A stretch of 64,000 bases of DNA from JBMNKL01 sp050952225. GTDB taxonomy: Bacteria; Bacillota; Clostridia; Acetivibrionales; DTU013. A model generated the notes under the pieces. The model was not told the DNA's origin, did no database searches, and was given only the letters and a program-made list of their open reading frames with translations. The stretch covers positions 558,001-622,000 of the forward strand of contig JBMNKL010000001.1 of assembly GCA_050952225.1 (NCBI GenBank), written 5' to 3'. The position numbers and the translations under genes are program-made. Positions 28,690 to 36,912 of the stretch are shown here, in pieces (positions within the stretch are counted from its first letter, which is position 1; every line of letters begins with the position of its first letter).

Positions 28690-29470
28690 GGTAAGTTGTA
28701 AAATTAATTGCCCAAACTGAAGAAAAAATAGTGACTCAAGTCGGAACCTCTGATAATGTTTTAAGTGACCGAACCAAAAACATAGGAGGGTCCGAAATGA
28801 GTCAACTTAATAATACCACGAAGCAAAGAAGCTTTAAACACCTAAATGAGAGAGAAAGGTATCAAATCGAAATATTAATAAGGGATGGGAAGAAACCAAA
28901 GGAGATAGCCTTAATATTGGGCAGGAATAGACGCACTATCGAGCGGGAAATAGCTCGTGGGAGCGTGAGGCTTATGAACAGCGATCTGACGTATGTTGTG
29001 AAATATTGTGCTGATGTAGGTCAACGAAGATATGAGGAGGCGGGATCAAATAAAGGAGCGGGTCTTAAAATTGGCCACGATCATAAATTAGCAAATCACA
29101 TAGAAAAAAAGATAATCGAGGACAAGTATTCACCGGACGCAGTGATAGGAGAAATAAAGGCCAAGGGATTAAAATTTGAAACAATGATCTGCACAAAAAC
29201 GTTATACAACTACATTGACAAAGGGATATTTGCCAATATAAGCAACAAAGACCTGCCAATAAAGCGTAATAAGAAGAAGAGGGAATATCGCAAAGTCAGA
29301 ATAGCTAAGAAAAACTTAAGGGGAACAAGTATAGAGGAACGGCCGGCTGGATGAATAATTACCCTGGAAGAATATTTGGTTATCAAACTGCAAACATGAT
29401 GGCTAAGGTGATGGTTGCTTAAAACAAGGTTCTGTTAAAAAATGTAAGGCAATTAAACTTGCAATCTACG
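28690..29470 (+). mobile_element. IS30-type insertion sequence, internally deleted
   Basis: About 780 bp. Left end 28690-28712 and right end 29448-29470 form imperfect terminal inverted repeats (17 of 23 positions, sharing TTAATTGCC inside). It is bounded on both sides by an identical 15-bp repeat. The only gene is a transposase lacking its catalytic core, so the copy needs a transposase in trans. Confidence 0.75.
28797..29354 (+). pseudogene. IS30 family transposase, N-terminal part only
   Basis: 185 residues from ATG 28797 (GGAGGG upstream). It has the IS30 helix-turn-helix region (FKHLNERERYQIEILIRDG, KPKEIALILGRNRRTIEREI) and the following region with KYSPDAVIGEI and ICTKTLYNYIDKGIF. The DDE integrase core is missing. 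After the stop, another frame encodes NNYPGRIFGYQTANMM (to 29422), the C-terminal end of IS30 transposases, so an internal deletion has fused the two ends out of frame. Confidence 0.85.
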
Positions 29471-29485
29471 CATCACAAGCGGCGC
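29471..29485 (+). repeat. 15-bp direct repeat flanking the IS30-type element (right)
   Basis: Identical to 28675-28689; see there. Confidence 0.7.
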
Positions 29486-29496
29486 CATGAATTTTT

Positions 29497-29525
29497 TTGA
29501 CATTGGATACTTTTTGTTGTATACT
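29497..29525 (+). promoter_or_regulatory. SigA-type promoter upstream of carD
   Basis: TTGACA at 29497-29502, a 17-base spacer, TATACT at 29520-29525. It lies 12 bases beyond the IS repeat and only a few bases before a terminator-like hairpin. Confidence 0.75.
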
Positions 29526-29530
29526 AAAAT

Positions 29531-29591
29531 AAACACTTAAGATAAATTTTCAACTGCTTCCTAAATATTTATTATCTGGAAGTGTTTTTTT
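29531..29591 (+). terminator. Terminator-like hairpin right after the promoter: leader attenuator or short RNA
   Basis: AAACACTT (29531-29538) pairs with AAGTGTTT (29580-29587) and GATAA (29541-29545) with TTATC (29572-29576), followed by a T run to 29591. Transcription from the promoter at 29497 would give an RNA of about 60 nt unless read through into carD. Confidence 0.55.
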
Positions 29592-29721
29592 CATTCGGTC
29601 GTTTTTTTCGGGGACAGGCTTAAGGCCTTCCAGGAAAAACGATGTCTGGTAATGACAAGTAACAAATGAAAAGTCACTAAACGTGAATTGCGTACTTTTT
29701 AGGCTATTTGGAGGATTTGCT

Positions 29722-30201
29722 ATGTTTAGCGTCGGCGATAAAATTGTTTACCCGATGCATGGTGCGGGCGTGATAGAATCAATTGAAGAGAGGGAAATAC
29801 TTGGACGTAAACAGTATTATTACATAATGAAGATGCCGATCGGGGATATGAAGCTTATGATACCGACAGATAACGCGAAAGACACCGGGATTAGGGAGGT
29901 AATCGACAGGCATGATATTGACAAGGTATATAAAATCCTCCAGGATCAGAACGTCAACGTCACCAGCAACTGGAACAAGCGCTACCGTGAAAATATGGTG
30001 AAAATCAAAAGCGGTGACATATATGAAGTTGCCGATGTCGTCAGGACACTCATTAAAAGGGATCGTGAAAAAGGCCTTTCAACAGGAGAGAAAAAGATGC
30101 TCAACAGTGCAAGGCAAATACTGGTAAGCGAGTTGGTGCTTGCAGGAAACACAGACCGGGCAGAGATCGAAACAGTATTGGATGATTTCCTTAAAATTTA
30201 G
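29722..30201 (+). CDS. carD: CarD-family transcription regulator
   Basis: 159 residues from ATG 29722 with GGAGG upstream; the longer frame from 29683 is not conserved. N-terminal RNA polymerase-interacting domain (MFSVGDKIVYPMHGAGVIESIEE) and a C-terminal helical DNA-binding domain (KSGDIYEVADVVRTLIKRD ... LSTGEKKMLNSARQIL). CarD binds the polymerase beta subunit and stabilises open promoter complexes, for example at rRNA promoters. Starts the carD-yacL-ispD series. Confidence 0.93.
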   Translation: MFSVGDKIVYPMHGAGVIESIEEREILGRKQYYYIMKMPIGDMKLMIPTDNAKDTGIREVIDRHDIDKVYKILQDQNVNVTSNWNKRYRENMVKIKSGDIYEVADVVRTLIKRDREKGLSTGEKKMLNSARQILVSELVLAGNTDRAEIETVLDDFLKI

Positions 30202-30250
30202 TATTTGACGGGGTTGCACGGAAAATATTATTTATAAGGGAGAAGATAAT

Positions 30251-31327
30251 GTGCTGAACAATACCATTAAATTCTCGTTTGCAACTGTTGGGGGCATTAC
30301 TGGTATTACACTTATGAGAACATTTTTTACTTACCATATGAAAGGCATAAGTCTTGAACTGAAAATCATCATCTACATAATATTTCCCGTTGCGCTTGCG
30401 TTGGCATTCTATACTGCCGGCAGCAAGCTGATTGAAATTATAATGGATACTCTCGATAAATTGGAATCGATTATACAGAAACTGACGCTTTATGAACTTG
30501 TCGTAAGCTCCATAGGGCTGATTGCAGGTCTGGTCATCGCAAACCTTGTAACGATTCCGATTAAGGATATTGATATTATAGGCGCGCCTGTTTCCATTGC
30601 CGCCAATATATTGTTCAGCTGCCTGGGCGTGGCGATAGCACTGGGCAAAAAAAACGAAAGCTTGTTTGATTCAATGAAAGGCAGGATTTCCGGTTTTAAA
30701 TCACAGGTAAGCCGGTCCGGACCCAAGGTGCTTGATACCAGTGTAATCATAGACGGCAGGGTTGTGGATATACTAAGATGCGGTTTTATTGAAGGGGAAT
30801 TGGTCGTGCCTGCATTTGTGCTGGATGAACTCCGGCATATAGCGGACTCCCAGGATTCGATAAAGCGCAATCGGGGCCGGCGCGGCCTGGATGTGCTGAA
30901 TATGATTCAAAAGGAATTAAATTGCCAGGTAAGAATAGAGGACACAGACGAAGCCAATGACGGAGAAGTGGACAGTTCACTCCTTAAACTGGCGCAGAGA
31001 ATCGGCGGAAAAGTGTTGACGACCGACTTCAACCTGAGCAAGGTGGCTGATTTCCAAGGGGTTCCTGTTTTAAATATCAATGAACTGGCTAATGCGCTGA
31101 AACCTATTGCACTTCCAGGGGAGGAAATGGTGGTCCAGGTTATTAAGGACGGCAAGGAAAACGGTCAGGGTATAGGCTACCTGGAAGACGGTACCATGAT
31201 CGTAATTGACGGCGGCAGGAAACACATCGGGGAGAACCTGAACGTAATGGTAACCAGCATATTGCAAACGGCGGCCGGCAGGATGATTTTCGCCAAGCCG
31301 AAATATAACATGGAAAGAGTGATGTAG
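30251..31327 (+). CDS. yacL: PIN/TRAM-domain membrane protein (YacL)
   Basis: 358 residues from a GTG at 30251 (GGGAG upstream). Four transmembrane segments within the first 130 residues, a PIN domain (about 158-275) with KVLDTSVIIDGRVVDI, FVLDELRHIAD, and KVLTTDFNLSKVA, then a C-terminal TRAM domain (VIKDGKENGQGIGYLEDGTMIV). PIN domains are nucleases, so a membrane-tethered RNase is expected, but the substrate is unknown. Family position between carD/disA and ispD is conserved in Firmicutes. Confidence 0.93.
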   Translation: MLNNTIKFSFATVGGITGITLMRTFFTYHMKGISLELKIIIYIIFPVALALAFYTAGSKLIEIIMDTLDKLESIIQKLTLYELVVSSIGLIAGLVIANLVTIPIKDIDIIGAPVSIAANILFSCLGVAIALGKKNESLFDSMKGRISGFKSQVSRSGPKVLDTSVIIDGRVVDILRCGFIEGELVVPAFVLDELRHIADSQDSIKRNRGRRGLDVLNMIQKELNCQVRIEDTDEANDGEVDSSLLKLAQRIGGKVLTTDFNLSKVADFQGVPVLNINELANALKPIALPGEEMVVQVIKDGKENGQGIGYLEDGTMIVIDGGRKHIGENLNVMVTSILQTAAGRMIFAKPKYNMERVM

Positions 31328-31381
31328 GTATTATATATACTACATAAGCATATAGACGGCTTAACTGGTATAAGCGGGAAA

Positions 31382-31405
31382 ACGGGGCCGACGGCCCTGT
31401 TTTTT
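31382..31405 (+). terminator. Rho-independent terminator after yacL
   Basis: ACGGGGCC (31382-31389) and GGCCCTGT (31393-31400), one G-U pair, then TTTTT. It sits between yacL and ispD, so ispD may have its own promoter or depend on read-through. Confidence 0.75.
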
Positions 31406-31446
31406 GTAGTTAAGAATAATTCAGGCACTGGGAGGATATTAACCGT

Positions 31447-32157
31447 ATGCATGACAGGGAGATTTTGGCAAGCGTTGTTATAGCGGCGGCGGGGAAAGGG
31501 TCCAGGATGGGCATGAATGAAAACAAACAGTACATGGAAATTCTGGGCAAACCGGTCCTGGCAAGAACGATACAAAAATTTGAGGACTGCCGCAGGATAA
31601 ATGATATCAAGGTTGTTGTCGACGGGGCGGATGTAGAATTTTGCAAAGAGAATATTATAAAGCGCTATGGATTTGGAAAGGTAAGTGAGGTCGTGCCGGG
31701 CGGGCCGTCAAGGCAGCAGTCGGTTTACAACGGCTTAAAGTGTTTGCCCGCCGATTGCGGGATAGTACTTATCCATGACGGGGCAAGGCCGTTTATAGAT
31801 CCGCGTGATATCATAAACTGCATAGACGCGGCGCAAGAATACGGAGCTGCCGTTGTGGCCGTTCCGGCAAAGGATACGGTAAAACGTTCCGATACGGACG
31901 GTTTTGTAGCTGAGACACTTGAAAGGTCAAACTTATGGCTTGTGCAGACACCACAGGGGTTTAGGCACGGGCTGATAATTGAGGCACACAGGAAGGCTTG
32001 TGAAGACGGATTTGCAGGAACGGATGATTCCGTCCTGGTGGAGAGGCTGGGTCATAACGTCAGGATTATCCGGGGCAATTGTCTGAATATCAAAATTACT
32101 ACAAAAGAAGACTTGGTATTTGCCGCCTGTATAGGCGCCTTGCCGGGCAACAACTAA
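31447..32157 (+). CDS. ispD: 2-C-methyl-D-erythritol 4-phosphate cytidylyltransferase
   Basis: 236 residues. CTP-binding N-terminus VVIAAAGKGSRMGMNENKQYM, VVPGGPSRQQSVYNGL, IHDGARPF, PAKDTVK and QTPQGFRHGLI are all IspD signatures. Third enzyme of the MEP route to isoprenoids. In many relatives ispF follows directly; here natAB is inserted between and ispF is inverted. Confidence 0.96.
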   Translation: MHDREILASVVIAAAGKGSRMGMNENKQYMEILGKPVLARTIQKFEDCRRINDIKVVVDGADVEFCKENIIKRYGFGKVSEVVPGGPSRQQSVYNGLKCLPADCGIVLIHDGARPFIDPRDIINCIDAAQEYGAAVVAVPAKDTVKRSDTDGFVAETLERSNLWLVQTPQGFRHGLIIEAHRKACEDGFAGTDDSVLVERLGHNVRIIRGNCLNIKITTKEDLVFAACIGALPGNN

Positions 32158-32252
32158 TCTTGGGCTTGCAACAGGCTATTATTTATAGTATTATTTATTA
32201 CCGTAAAATACATGCAAAGTTATATTAAACCATCAAAGAGAGGACTTGCGAA

Positions 32253-32975
32253 ATGGTAATCGTGAGGAACCTGGAGAAGAAGTTCGGAAATTTCACAGCT
32301 GTTGACAGGATTAGTTTTCAGGCGGACAAAGGTGAGATTTTCGGATTGCTGGGAGAGAACGGGGCAGGGAAAACCACAACTCTGCGCATGCTTGCCACCA
32401 TGCTTCAGCCGACATCGGGACAGGCGCTGCTGGACGGGTACGATGCCGTAAAGGAGCCCGAAAAGGTAAGGGCCAGGATTGGTATACTGTTCGGGGGTGA
32501 AACCGGTCTCTACGACAGGTTGACCGCATATGAAAACATTGCTTATTTCGGCGAACTGAACGGTATGGGTAAACGTGACATAAGCGAGAGAATTAATCAA
32601 CTTGTGGATGCCTTTGGCATGCATGAATTCATAAATAAAAGGACCTCGAAGCTTTCAAAAGGAATGAGGCAGAAGGTGGCTTTCGCGCGTTCCATAGTAC
32701 ACAATCCGGATATCATGCTCTTTGATGAACCGACCTCCGGCCTGGATGTAGGCGCTGCGAGAGAGGTGCATGAATTCATCCTGGGGTGCAAGGCCGAAGG
32801 CAAGACTATTATTTTCTCAAGCCACTCAATGCAGGAAGTTGAAAAATTGTGCGACCGTATCGGCATCATCCATAAAGGGAAGCTTATAGAGACCGGAACA
32901 GTGGAAGACCTCAAGGGGAAATACGGCGATGAAGACCTTGAGGAAATTTTTATCAGGTTGGCAGGTGCAAAATGA
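32253..32975 (+). CDS. natA: ABC transporter ATP-binding protein, NatA type
   Basis: 240 residues: GENGAGKTTTLRML (Walker A), LSKGMRQKVAFARSI (signature), IMLFDEPTSGLD (Walker B) and SSHSMQEVEKLCDRI (H-loop region). The next gene starts within its stop codon (ATGA overlap), an ABC-2 permease, so the pair works as an exporter like the sodium exporter NatAB of Bacillus. Substrate is inferred. Confidence 0.9.
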   Translation: MVIVRNLEKKFGNFTAVDRISFQADKGEIFGLLGENGAGKTTTLRMLATMLQPTSGQALLDGYDAVKEPEKVRARIGILFGGETGLYDRLTAYENIAYFGELNGMGKRDISERINQLVDAFGMHEFINKRTSKLSKGMRQKVAFARSIVHNPDIMLFDEPTSGLDVGAAREVHEFILGCKAEGKTIIFSSHSMQEVEKLCDRIGIIHKGKLIETGTVEDLKGKYGDEDLEEIFIRLAGAK

Positions 32976-34189
32976 ATCTTAGGTATGTTTGGATTGTTTT
33001 CAAAAAAGAACTGAAGGACATTATACGCGACAGGAGAACGATAGTCACGAGTATTTTGCTGCCGATGCTGCTTATCCCGCTGATAAATATAATTATGGGC
33101 GGCGGAGTACAAAAATTTCAAAGAGATATCAATGAAAACGTAACAATAGCCCTGTCCGCTTCTTCAAACACGGCGGAAATAAAAAGACTGGTACAGGAAA
33201 AGATCATACCGGCCAATCCGAACCTGAAGCTGGTCGAAACCGACGATCCGGTTGATGCTCTTAATAAAGGGCAGGTCAGGTGTATCATCAATTTTGATGA
33301 AGATTATGAGGAAAAACTCGGGAAGGGAATTCCGTTTAAAATTACATTGCAATATGATGAATCCAGGACCAAATCACAGGCCGGTGCCGATTTCGTCGCT
33401 GATGCGATAAGGAGTTTTGAATCCGGTATAGTAGCCGAAAGGATTGCGGCTGCCGGGATTGATGAAGAACTGCTGAACCCGGTAGAAATCGAACGTGTCA
33501 ATATTGCCGCAAATCAGCAAAAAGGCAGCAATATGGTGCTCCAGATGCTGCTTCCTCTTTTGGTGGGCATGCTGGTATCTGTCGGAGGCATACCTGCCGC
33601 TACGGACCTGGTTGCGGGGGAGAAGGAACGCAAGACTCTGGAACCCCTTCTTACTACGCTGCCAAGCCGCGGTTCTCTTTTACTGGGGAAATACCTGACT
33701 GTTACTGTATTTTCCATTGTAAGCGTAATAGCAATTATGACCGGCATTGCGATAGGATACCTGATTAACCCGAATTCGCTGACAATGGGCGTGGAAAGCC
33801 AGTTATACGGTTTAAATATACAACCCCTTGCGCTTGTATTGGCGGTACTTATAACTATCCTGCTCGGGATGACTTTTTCCGGCATTCAGATTGCCATCTC
33901 GGCTTTTGCCAGGTCATATAAGGAAGCTCAAACATATCTTTCTTTCCTGATGCTTGTCGCTATGATTCCCGGCTACGCCACCATGTTCCTGCAGCCGGGG
34001 GACCTGACGGTGGTTATGTTTTTACTGCCTGTTATGAATACTATAGCGTCATTTAAAATGCTGCTTGGCGGTATGGTCAATTACGGATATCTATTTGTTT
34101 CACTGGCCGCATCGCTTGTATTTGTGGCGCTGACATTGTGGCTTGCCGCTTCGCTTTTTGGCAAGGAGAAGATTATATTCAGGATCTGA
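32972..34189 (+). CDS. natB: ABC-2 type permease, NatB type
   Basis: 405 residues. One N-terminal helix (about 20-42), a large extracytoplasmic domain (about 45-190), then five or six C-terminal helices. GGIPAATDLVAGEKERKTLEPLLTT is the ABC-2 cytoplasmic-loop signature. Partner of the ATPase upstream. Drug, sodium or peptide export are all possible. Confidence 0.88.
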   Translation: MNLRYVWIVFKKELKDIIRDRRTIVTSILLPMLLIPLINIIMGGGVQKFQRDINENVTIALSASSNTAEIKRLVQEKIIPANPNLKLVETDDPVDALNKGQVRCIINFDEDYEEKLGKGIPFKITLQYDESRTKSQAGADFVADAIRSFESGIVAERIAAAGIDEELLNPVEIERVNIAANQQKGSNMVLQMLLPLLVGMLVSVGGIPAATDLVAGEKERKTLEPLLTTLPSRGSLLLGKYLTVTVFSIVSVIAIMTGIAIGYLINPNSLTMGVESQLYGLNIQPLALVLAVLITILLGMTFSGIQIAISAFARSYKEAQTYLSFLMLVAMIPGYATMFLQPGDLTVVMFLLPVMNTIASFKMLLGGMVNYGYLFVSLAASLVFVALTLWLAASLFGKEKIIFRI

Positions 34190-34213
34190 AAGGGTATGTC
34201 GGCTGCTGTTTCC

Positions 34214-34684
34214 TCATACTACCGTTACAATGCTTAAGACCTGTATCCCAAGGCCTTGTCCGAAAGGGGTGAGGCCTTCTCCCGTGGTCGCTGTGATTCC
34301 GATGCAGCTTTCCGGTATATTGAGCAGTGAGGAGAGATTGCGCCTGATCTCGGCGATCTTCGGTGATATTCTCGGCCTTGCACACTCTATGGATATGGAC
34401 AGGTGGACGATTCTGCTGTCGTTAAGGTGCCTCAGCGCCTCTTTAAGATATATACTGCTGTCGACGATACCTTGCTCCAGGCATAGTTCATCGCTCACAT
34501 CGCCGAGTATGTTTACCGTAGTTACGCCGGATATGGCATTTGTAATTGAATGGAGTATTACGTCGGCGTCGCTGTTGCCTTTTAGCGGAGGTTCGCCTTC
34601 AAATACAACTCCGCCGAGCACAAGCTTTTTCTCCTTATCTTCAAAATCAAACGCATGACTATCCTGGCCTATGCCAACCTTAAT
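34214..34684 (-). CDS. ispF: 2-C-methyl-D-erythritol 2,4-cyclodiphosphate synthase
   Basis: 156 residues from ATG 34684, giving the standard start MIKVGIGQDSHAF. Metal ligands in GQDSHAF; other motifs are LGGVVFEGEPPLKGNSDADVILHSI, a region IECARPRISPKI and the C-terminal ITATTGEGLTPFGQGLGIQV. It cyclises CDP-methylerythritol phosphate in the MEP pathway. Convergent with natB, 24 bp apart. Confidence 0.95.
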   Translation of the reverse strand: MKVGIGQDSHAFDFEDKEKKLVLGGVVFEGEPPLKGNSDADVILHSITNAISGVTTVNILGDVSDELCLEQGIVDSSIYLKEALRHLNDSRIVHLSISIECARPRISPKIAEIRRNLSSLLNIPESCIGITATTGEGLTPFGQGLGIQVLSIVTVV

Positions 34685-34862
34685 CATTACGACACTCTTT
34701 TCTTCAAAAACTTGATTTATAAGCATTCTGCCATACCGGCACAATAAGGGCAGGCTTAAGCGCTGCCTTAATATGTATTATATTTCCGGGCTTCTTATTT
34801 GTCAAAAGAACACTTTCCCTTATTTTGCCCCTATAAAGAGTGGCATGGAGCAAACCAGGGCG

Positions 34863-34887
34863 CGGGCGCTTGTCATTCGCCATCCGT
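34863..34887 (+). repeat. 25-bp dispersed repeat, copy 2
   Basis: Exact match to 15868-15892. It lies in the 260-bp gap between ispF and the proS promoter, where nothing else is recognised. Unlike copy 1 it has no flanking complementary stem. Confidence 0.8.
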
Positions 34888-34946
34888 GCCTTAGTTTACG
34901 CCATCTGTTCTTGTTACAGCTTTACAAATAAAAAAACAGCCTGCGA

Positions 34947-34975
34947 TTGACAGTTTAGAGCAATTATACTATACT
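34947..34975 (+). promoter_or_regulatory. SigA-type promoter of proS
   Basis: TTGACA at 34947-34952, 17 bases, TATACT at 34970-34975; transcription would start just before the T-box leader. Confidence 0.75.
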
Positions 34976-34981
34976 ACTTTT

Positions 34982-35176
34982 AACTAAAAAATTAATATTG
35001 TGATGTCGATGAAGGGAATGCGAAAGGAATTCCTTTCTTCCCACCCCTGAGACGCAGCCGATGAGGTTTGCCGCTTAAGCCGCGATAAAGGCTTGTAGAG
35101 TGGATTTCTAATCAAGTTGGGTGGTACCGCGGAGATTATTCTTCGTCCCTGTTATTTTACAGGGGCGATTTTATTT
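34982..35176 (+). promoter_or_regulatory. T-box riboswitch leader of proS
   Basis: The T-box sequence GGGTGGTACCGCGG at 35119-35132 is exact for the element that pairs with the uncharged tRNA acceptor end. It is followed by a terminator (stem 35144-35152 / 35159-35167, then ATTTTATTT). Uncharged tRNA-Pro should prevent termination and allow proS expression. Only about 135 nt precede the T-box, a compact Stem I region; the specifier codon could not be placed with certainty (CCC/CCU occur around 35040-35048). Confidence 0.9.
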
Positions 35177-35310
35177 ATAGGGGCGCCTTACCGGCTATCA
35201 AAGGTGCGCTTTTGCAATGCGTTGCTTTGATTTGATTAATCAGGCCGCCGGTGCGGCACATTACAATAAAACTAATTAACAGACTTAAATCACAATAAGG
35301 AGTTGATAAA

Positions 35311-36747
35311 ATGTCGCAGGATAAAAAATTCGTTGAAGAAATTACATCCATGGAGGAAGATTTTACTAAATGGTATACCGATGTAATTAAAAAAGCCGAC
35401 CTGGCTGACTATTCAAGCGTGAGGGGATGCATGGTCATACGTCCGTATGGTTACGCGATCTGGGAAAACATTCAAAGGGAACTGGACGACAGGTTTAAAA
35501 AAACCGGCCATGAGAACGTATATATGCCTTTACTGATACCTGAAAGCCTTCTTCAGAAGGAAAAGGACCATGTTGAAGGTTTTGCCCCGGAAGTGGCCTG
35601 GGTGACACACGGGGGAGATGAAAAACTGGCTGAAAGGCTTTGCATAAGGCCGACATCGGAGACCTTATTCTGCGATCATTATGCGAAGATCATTCACTCG
35701 TACAGGGACTTGCCGAAACTATACAACCAGTGGTGCTCTATAGTCAGGTGGGAAAAGACGACCCGTCCGTTTTTGAGGACCCTTGAATTTCTTTGGCAGG
35801 AAGGGCATACGGCCCATGCGACAGCCGAAGAAGCGCAGGAAGAGACAATCAGGATGTTGAATGTATACGCGGAATTCTGCGAGAATGTACTTGCCATCCC
35901 CGTTGTCAAGGGACAGAAATCTGAAAAGGAGAAATTTGCGGGAGCAAAAGCGACTTATACTATTGAAGCCCTTATGCACAATGGAATTGCGCTGCAGGCC
36001 GGCACGTCGCATAATTTTGGCGATGGTTTTGCCAGAGCGTTCGGCATCCAGTACACCGATAAGGAAAACTGCCTGCAATATGTGCACCAGACATCCTGGG
36101 GAGTGACCACAAGGCTGATCGGGGCCATTATCATGGTTCATGGAGACGACAGCGGGCTTGTATTGCCCCCGAAGGTCGCGCCTGTCCAGGCGATTATTGT
36201 GCCGGTGGCACAGCATAAGGAGGGCGTGCTCGAAAAAGCGTCAGAAGTATTGTCGGAACTGTCCGGTGTAGCCAGGGTGAAAATTGATGACAGCGACAGG
36301 TCGCCGGGTTGGAAGTTCAATGAATATGAAATGAAAGGTGTGCCGATCCGTATAGAAATAGGCCCCAGGGATATAGAAAAAGGGCAGGCGGTTCTTGTCA
36401 GGAGGGACACAAGAGAAAAAATATTCGTTCCGGTCAGTGAATTAAAAGCCAGGGTACCGGAATTGATCGATTCGATACACAACGGCCTTCTTGAAAAGGC
36501 TACAGCGCTAAGGGATGAAAAAACTTATACCGTTGTTGACATGCAGGAATTCGAGAGAATCATCAGCGAAACTCCCGGCTTTATTAAAGCAATGTGGTGC
36601 GGAGAAAGGGAGTGTGAAGACGCAATAAAAGAAAAAACAGGAGCCACGTCGCGCTGTATGCCGTTCGACGCGGAGAGCGTGTCGGATAAATGCGTTTGCT
36701 GCGGCAAGGATGCAAAAACGCTGGTATACTGGGGCAAAGCTTATTAA
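35311..36747 (+). CDS. proS: Prolyl-tRNA synthetase, archaeal/eukaryotic-like type
   Basis: 478 residues. The class II core shows VRGCMVIRPYGYAIWENIQ, ERLCIRPTSETLFC, RWEKTTRPFLRTLEFLWQEGHTAHAT and LQAGTSHNFGDGFARAF. The anticodon-binding domain follows, then the C-terminal zinc-binding region with MWCGERECEDAI and CVCCGKDAKTLVYWGKAY ending in Tyr. This short form lacks the INS editing domain of E. coli ProS. Good ribosome binding site (AAGGAG). Confidence 0.96.
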   Translation: MSQDKKFVEEITSMEEDFTKWYTDVIKKADLADYSSVRGCMVIRPYGYAIWENIQRELDDRFKKTGHENVYMPLLIPESLLQKEKDHVEGFAPEVAWVTHGGDEKLAERLCIRPTSETLFCDHYAKIIHSYRDLPKLYNQWCSIVRWEKTTRPFLRTLEFLWQEGHTAHATAEEAQEETIRMLNVYAEFCENVLAIPVVKGQKSEKEKFAGAKATYTIEALMHNGIALQAGTSHNFGDGFARAFGIQYTDKENCLQYVHQTSWGVTTRLIGAIIMVHGDDSGLVLPPKVAPVQAIIVPVAQHKEGVLEKASEVLSELSGVARVKIDDSDRSPGWKFNEYEMKGVPIRIEIGPRDIEKGQAVLVRRDTREKIFVPVSELKARVPELIDSIHNGLLEKATALRDEKTYTVVDMQEFERIISETPGFIKAMWCGERECEDAIKEKTGATSRCMPFDAESVSDKCVCCGKDAKTLVYWGKAY

Positions 36748-36814
36748 AGAAAGCCGTATGGCCATGGCCGGCTGATGAGGGTATATTTTCAAGAATTTGA
36801 ATTTTTATTACCGG

Positions 36815-36899
36815 ATTATCATATTAATGCAAATAATTCAGAAATAATTGTTAATACTATTATCAGCAAAATTCATATTAATTTGCATTATGTGATAAT
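36815..36899 (+). repeat. Imperfect inverted repeat upstream of the CAP-domain gene
   Basis: Arm 36815-36834 (ATTATCATATTAATGCAAAT) pairs with 36881-36899 (ATTTGCATTATGTGATAAT) with a single mismatch and one bulge across a 46-bp spacer. It lies immediately before the ribosome binding site at 36901, so it may be an operator or a leader RNA fold. Confidence 0.5.
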
Positions 36900-36912
36900 T
36901 GGAGGTAATAGT

